This document shows, piece by piece, positions 28,421 to 32,232 of a stretch of 32,232 nt of DNA; positions within the stretch are counted from its first letter, which is position 1; the number at the start of each line of letters is the position of its first letter. The translations under genes were made by a program, and so were the position numbers. This DNA comes from an uncultured bacterium (GTDB taxonomy: Bacteria > Patescibacteriota > Saccharimonadia > Saccharimonadales > Saccharimonadaceae): assembly GCA_903900345.1 (NCBI GenBank), contig CAIUMO010000014.1, positions 1 to 32,232 on the forward strand, written 5' to 3'. Below the pieces are notes generated by a model. That model saw only the letters and a program-made list of their open reading frames with translations, searched no databases and was not told where the DNA came from.

Positions 28421-29445
28421 TAAAAATTAGCCGTTATTACATATGTAATAACTGTTGAATAATTTCCACCTGCTGTTAATGCATCAATATTGGCGATATA
28501 ACTGGTCGTGAAAGTATTACTATTTGACGGTATGTTTACTGAGGCAATCGTATCACCAGTCAAGAACTTGAACGTATTAGCTGCGCCATAGCCAGTGTAC
28601 GGCGTGGCAGTACCAGTACCGGTCGTATTAGTACCGACAGAAGGTGTTCCGTTAGCCATCAGATTGATACCGAATTGCTTGCTATTCTGAACCGACCCTG
28701 TAGCTGTCGCCATCGGTGTAATTGTATTTGTACCAGACGTTAATGTATTACCACTATAGGTAATTGAATAACCAGTTGCAGCATTAGTTGAAGCCGTCAT
28801 TGATGATGTACTAGCGCCAGTCGTACTGGTGGATAGCGTACCAAGTGCAACGGTTGCAGTTGCTAATGTAAATGTTAGAGTTTCATCAATAGCCGCATTG
28901 ACCGTGATTTGACCAGCAGTTGATACAGCTATACCGTCTGAGTCGATTGCTGTTGTCCAAGCCGAATCAGAAAAGGTGGTTATAACACCATAGAATGTTA
29001 CGTTCGCTGCCGTTGGGTTATGTACCAAGTTCCAAGTTATTGCAACTGATCCGGACGGATTAGTGACGTTAGCCGCATTAAGAATCCGTAGCGATCCAGG
29101 GGTACTAGTGCTAACAGTCCACCCAGAGACGGCTCCAAGTCCAGTTGGTTGCGACGCTAAGGTTGATAAATTATTGGCAAAACCAGACGGCAAGTTACAA
29201 GTTCCTGATGGGGCGCTACAAAATTTAACCTCAACCGATTTCACGGCTGTAGTGTTAGATAGTAATGCTCCAGTTGTTAATGAATACGTAACACCAGTAG
29301 CATCGCCAAGTGATGTGGATAATGCTAGTTTCCTATTGGTAATAGTCGCCGCATTAGCGCGTGGCATATTTAATATCGGGAAAACACTTATAACTAGAGA
29401 AAGGATTATGGCTTTGACTATTGATACTTTTTTGTTTTTATTCAT
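28420..29445 (-). CDS. Secreted beta-rich surface protein (paralogue A)
   Basis: Signal peptide, Ser/Thr/Gly-rich; shares VDETLTFTLATATVALGTLSTSTTG / SYIANIDALTAGGNYSTVITYVITANF with the upstream paralogue; SD AAGGG. Confidence 0.7.
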   Translation of the reverse strand: MNKNKKVSIVKAIILSLVISVFPILNMPRANAATITNRKLALSTSLGDATGVTYSLTTGALLSNTTAVKSVEVKFCSAPSGTCNLPSGFANNLSTLASQPTGLGAVSGWTVSTSTPGSLRILNAANVTNPSGSVAITWNLVHNPTAANVTFYGVITTFSDSAWTTAIDSDGIAVSTAGQITVNAAIDETLTFTLATATVALGTLSTSTTGASTSSMTASTNAATGYSITYSGNTLTSGTNTITPMATATGSVQNSKQFGINLMANGTPSVGTNTTGTGTATPYTGYGAANTFKFLTGDTIASVNIPSNSNTFTTSYIANIDALTAGGNYSTVITYVITANF

Positions 29446-29457
29446 AATAATCCCTTT

Positions 29458-30490
29458 CTAGAAATTAGCCGTTGCAATATATGTAATAACCGTCGTATAG
29501 GCACCAGCTGCCGATATGCCATCAATGTTGGCTATGTAGCTGGTCGGTAAATACGTTTGTATTGGTTGGAACGTTAATTGTGGCTACTGTATCACCAGAG
29601 TTAAACTTAAATAAGTTAGTTGTATTATAACCAGTCGCAGCCGCACCGGTACCAGAACCAGAAACGTTAGTTCCGACTGCAGGTGTTGTGTTGCTTACTA
29701 GATTTATACCAAATTGCTTGCTATTGGTTGATGAGCCAGTCGGCGCTGCAAGCGCTGTAATAGTATTAGTACCCGAAGTTAAGGTCGTACCAGAATATGT
29801 GACTGAATAGCCGGTTGCAGCATTCGTACCGACAGTCATAGATGAAGTACCAGTTCCAGTTCCGCTGGTCGTCAAAGTGCCCAGATTAACAGTTGCAGCT
29901 GCTAATGTGAATGTTAAAGTTTCGTCAACATTTGCAGTAACCGTAATTTGTCCAGCTGTTGATGCAGCAACATCACCTGTATCAATTGCAGTTGTCCAAG
30001 CAGAATCAGAATATGAAGTTATTCGTATAAAGAAAGTCGAGTTAGTAGCGCTAGGATTACGTACGCTGTTGAAATTTACCACTGCAGCACCCGGAGCTCC
30101 AGTATTAGAGGCATTTAATATACGAAGTGCGGTCGCATCAGATGTGTTTATCGTCCAAGTACCAGCACCGCCCAGTCCAGTTGGCGCAGTCGCAAGAGTA
30201 GCTGGCCCAGCACCCGACGAAAATCCACTAGCCGCCCCAGTCTGAGTACAAGTACCGCTTGCCGTATCGCAAGCCTGAAGCTTGATAGATTGAACAGTCG
30301 TTGTTGTAGGCAAAGTAAAGTTAAAATTATACGAAGTCGATGCACTTGCAAGCGAGCTACCGATTGTTACTTTGCGAGCTGTTATCTGAGCCGCCGAAGC
30401 CACGCTTGGTAAATATGCCAACAGCACGGTTGAAGCAATAAATGCATAGAGTATTTGTTTTGATAACTGCTTGATTTTTATTTTTTTCAT
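29458..30490 (-). pseudogene. Secreted surface protein (paralogue B), apparent +1 frameshift near 29546
   Basis: Start MKKIKIKQL at 30490. Annotated ORF stops at 29522 (FTDQLHSQH*). Removing one base at 29546/29547 restores FTTSYIANIDGISAAGAYTTVITYIATANF*, matching paralogue A. Confidence 0.85.
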
Positions 30491-30552
30491 ATAACTTTTG
30501 GCCCCATAGGTTATTCGTGATAATAGTATCTGAATGTTATAATAACATAAGC

Positions 30553-31098
30553 GTGAATAAAACAATACCATTTATCACTTTCGTTATAGCTATCTCATTT
30601 AGCTTATTATTACCCTGCCAAAGCTACGCTCAACCATATGGCAAAGGCATCTATGGTGCAAACGTACCTTATGGCGACCAGACATCTTTGTCGATCGCTA
30701 CCAATGGTGATATAAACGTCCAAATCACACCAACCAATAGTGGTATTCTATCAACCGGCACTAGCATTGTGACTATTACATCAACAGATGTTATGGGCTA
30801 CAAGCTGTACATTCGAGCGCTTAGCGACACCAACATGAATAATTTAGGCGCATTACTGCCCGCCTCCGCTAACATTACGCCTGCCGCCCTGATCAATAAC
30901 ACCTGGGGCTATAACACTGACGCCACGACAAATTTTACTGGTATAACTCTAAGTGATATTTTAATTAGATCGATCACGACACCAGCATCAAGTGGTGATA
31001 TTACGAATGTCACCTATGGCATCAAACTTGATATGGCTAAGCCTGCTGGCAGCTATGTTGCCAGTATCGTTTATACAGCCGTGCCTCAAACAGATTAA
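30553..31098 (+). CDS. Small secreted surface protein, start likely GTG 30553
   Basis: (M/V)NKTIPFITFVIAISFSLLLPCQSYAQ signal peptide; TATAAT at 30538-30543; C-terminal GSYVASIVYTAVPQTD resembles the paralogue A/B C-terminus. Confidence 0.6.
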   Translation: MNKTIPFITFVIAISFSLLLPCQSYAQPYGKGIYGANVPYGDQTSLSIATNGDINVQITPTNSGILSTGTSIVTITSTDVMGYKLYIRALSDTNMNNLGALLPASANITPAALINNTWGYNTDATTNFTGITLSDILIRSITTPASSGDITNVTYGIKLDMAKPAGSYVASIVYTAVPQTD

Positions 31099-32009
31099 GT
31101 TTTTTTGTTTTTGCGTCGTTGATGACGCTTTACTATCCTGTAAATCAGAATCGTAACGATAACTATGGACAATAATATAGCTAAAGGTGGCATGTAAATA
31201 AAGTAACGCGTTTCCGAAATCGCTGGCGTATCACCAAGACCAATAAAATAAACGGCCTTATAAATACCAGGGATCTGTGGTGACGGTAGCTTATCAGACA
31301 CCAATCGAACTGTACCAGGCAAGATCAAAGCGCTGCCTTGGTTAGTTGCCACCACACCGCTGCCCAAGATATTCATAACTTTGACGCTGTAACGACTGCG
31401 GTAGTGCGTCGTGCCGGTATTTTGTAATGCCGTACTCCAATTACTATCTCCACCAATTGCCCAAGGCGACGAAAATGAGATTAGATGACCAGCACGTGTT
31501 ACATCACCTGAAACTGTGATATAAAGTAGCGAGGCTACCCGCTGACGCGCTATGCTATCTGTTTGCATGCTGATATCGTTGCTGGCAAATAAACTAATAT
31601 AGCGCCCGCCTGGTTCGGCCGAAAGCGGTACACCGACAGAATACTGGACTTTTTTGGTCTCGCCAACAGCTAAATCAGCTTGTGCTGGATTAAAATTCAC
31701 CCATTTAGCCGTATTCGATTCGGCTGTAAAAGCATAATCATATTGCTGGTCAATAACGCTAAACTCTTCCGCCGTCAGATTAACCATCATTGGCTTATCA
31801 GTTGAATTCGTAACCGTCAACGCACCATCCAGCGACGTACCTGGGCTAATTTCAAGTTCAGTTCTCAGTGGCGATATTGTTAAACCCTTTAAGTCTACGG
31901 AGCTTACAGCATAAGTTGACTGATAACCAACTAGGCAGCAAATACCAGTCACCAGCATAGCCATAGTGAATGGCTTAATATATTGAATGATCTTAATCGG
32001 TTTTATCAT
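31095..32009 (-). CDS. DUF916/WxLIP-like membrane-anchored surface protein
   Basis: LKGLTISPLRTELEISPGTSLDGALTVTNSTDKPMMV...KKVQYSVGVPLSAEPGGRYISLFAS; C-terminal TM and basic tail. Confidence 0.65.
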   Translation of the reverse strand: MIKPIKIIQYIKPFTMAMLVTGICCLVGYQSTYAVSSVDLKGLTISPLRTELEISPGTSLDGALTVTNSTDKPMMVNLTAEEFSVIDQQYDYAFTAESNTAKWVNFNPAQADLAVGETKKVQYSVGVPLSAEPGGRYISLFASNDISMQTDSIARQRVASLLYITVSGDVTRAGHLISFSSPWAIGGDSNWSTALQNTGTTHYRSRYSVKVMNILGSGVVATNQGSALILPGTVRLVSDKLPSPQIPGIYKAVYFIGLGDTPAISETRYFIYMPPLAILLSIVIVTILIYRIVKRHQRRKNKKT

Positions 32010-32049
32010 CTGTTTTTATTGTACCACCCTGTCATTTAGCGTCGTATGT

Positions 32050-32074
32050 CTTTGCAAGGATAATCCTTGCAAAG
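32050..32074. repeat. Perfect 11-bp inverted repeat with 3-nt spacer in a divergent intergenic region
   Basis: CTTTGCAAGGA-TAA-TCCTTGCAAAG. Confidence 0.95.
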
Positions 32075-32144
32075 GTGTTGTTGGGCGCATAAATATTGTA
32101 TAACTGCGATGTTTTGTTATAATCAAATCAGAAAGTGAGAGGTT

Positions 32145-32232
32145 ATGAATTTAGGAAAAACTGAAATAATATTGTTGATTGTAGCAGTCGTATTGGTACT
32201 TTTTGTTGGTGGCAAAAAACTACCCGAACTAG
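32145..32232 (+). CDS. tatA: TatA/E family twin-arginine translocase protein, truncated by the window end
   Basis: MNLGKTEIILLIVAVVLVLFVGGKKLPEL...; SD GAGAGG; promoter TTGTAT-16-TATAAT. Confidence 0.85.
   Translation, partial: MNLGKTEIILLIVAVVLVLFVGGKKLPEL

Noticed and set aside
30491-30571. N-terminal extension of the frameshifted paralogue (MVLFYSRLCYYNIQILLSRITYGAKSY...)
   Set aside because: Signal peptide starts naturally at MKKIKIKQL (30490); the extension overlaps the divergent promoter region.
1-32232. Transposons, prophage, toxin-antitoxin, CRISPR-Cas or other defence systems
   Set aside because: No transposase, integrase, Cas, restriction-modification, toxin or phage-structural signatures recognised among the ORFs.

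Overview
The window is a compact, mostly housekeeping chromosomal segment. Its gene content, the lack of unrelated metabolism and the divergent surface proteins suggest Candidatus Saccharibacteria/Patescibacteria (inference, not proven). TGA is used as a normal stop in ATGA overlaps, so the UGA=Gly code is not in use.

Contents from left to right: the 3' part of a structured RNA (possibly RNase P RNA); tsaB/tsaE; a type IV pilus operon (pilB-pilC-pilM-pilN-like-pilO-like, a small membrane protein and a PRC-barrel protein); recX/recA; a prepilin-like gene; a bacterial PH-domain protein; ruvB/ruvA/ruvC; a large lamin-tail, Cys-repeat surface protein; yebC; comEC; tRNA-Lys(UUU) followed by a 21-bp perfect inverted repeat; a membrane protein; DUF192; rimK with an adjacent zinc-protease-like gene; a heat-shock region (hrcA-grpE-ackA, dnaK, dnaJ) with four CIRCE operators; two small orphan genes, one a divergent adenylate-kinase-like protein; a ~6 kb cluster of secreted or membrane-anchored surface proteins resembling a WxL/DUF916 locus, including a tandem paralogue pair in which one copy is frameshifted; and the start of tatA.

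The most interesting signals are: (1) widespread leaderless promoter architecture, with a -10 box 5-9 nt before the start codon in about a dozen genes; (2) CIRCE operators whose 9-nt spacer carries the -35 box; (3) acetate kinase embedded in the HrcA regulon with an altered active-site motif; (4) the surface-protein cluster and its frameshifted paralogue; (5) the tRNA-Lys 3' end built into a long perfect hairpin, with a nearby partial duplicate; (6) every convergent gene pair having abutting or overlapping stop codons.
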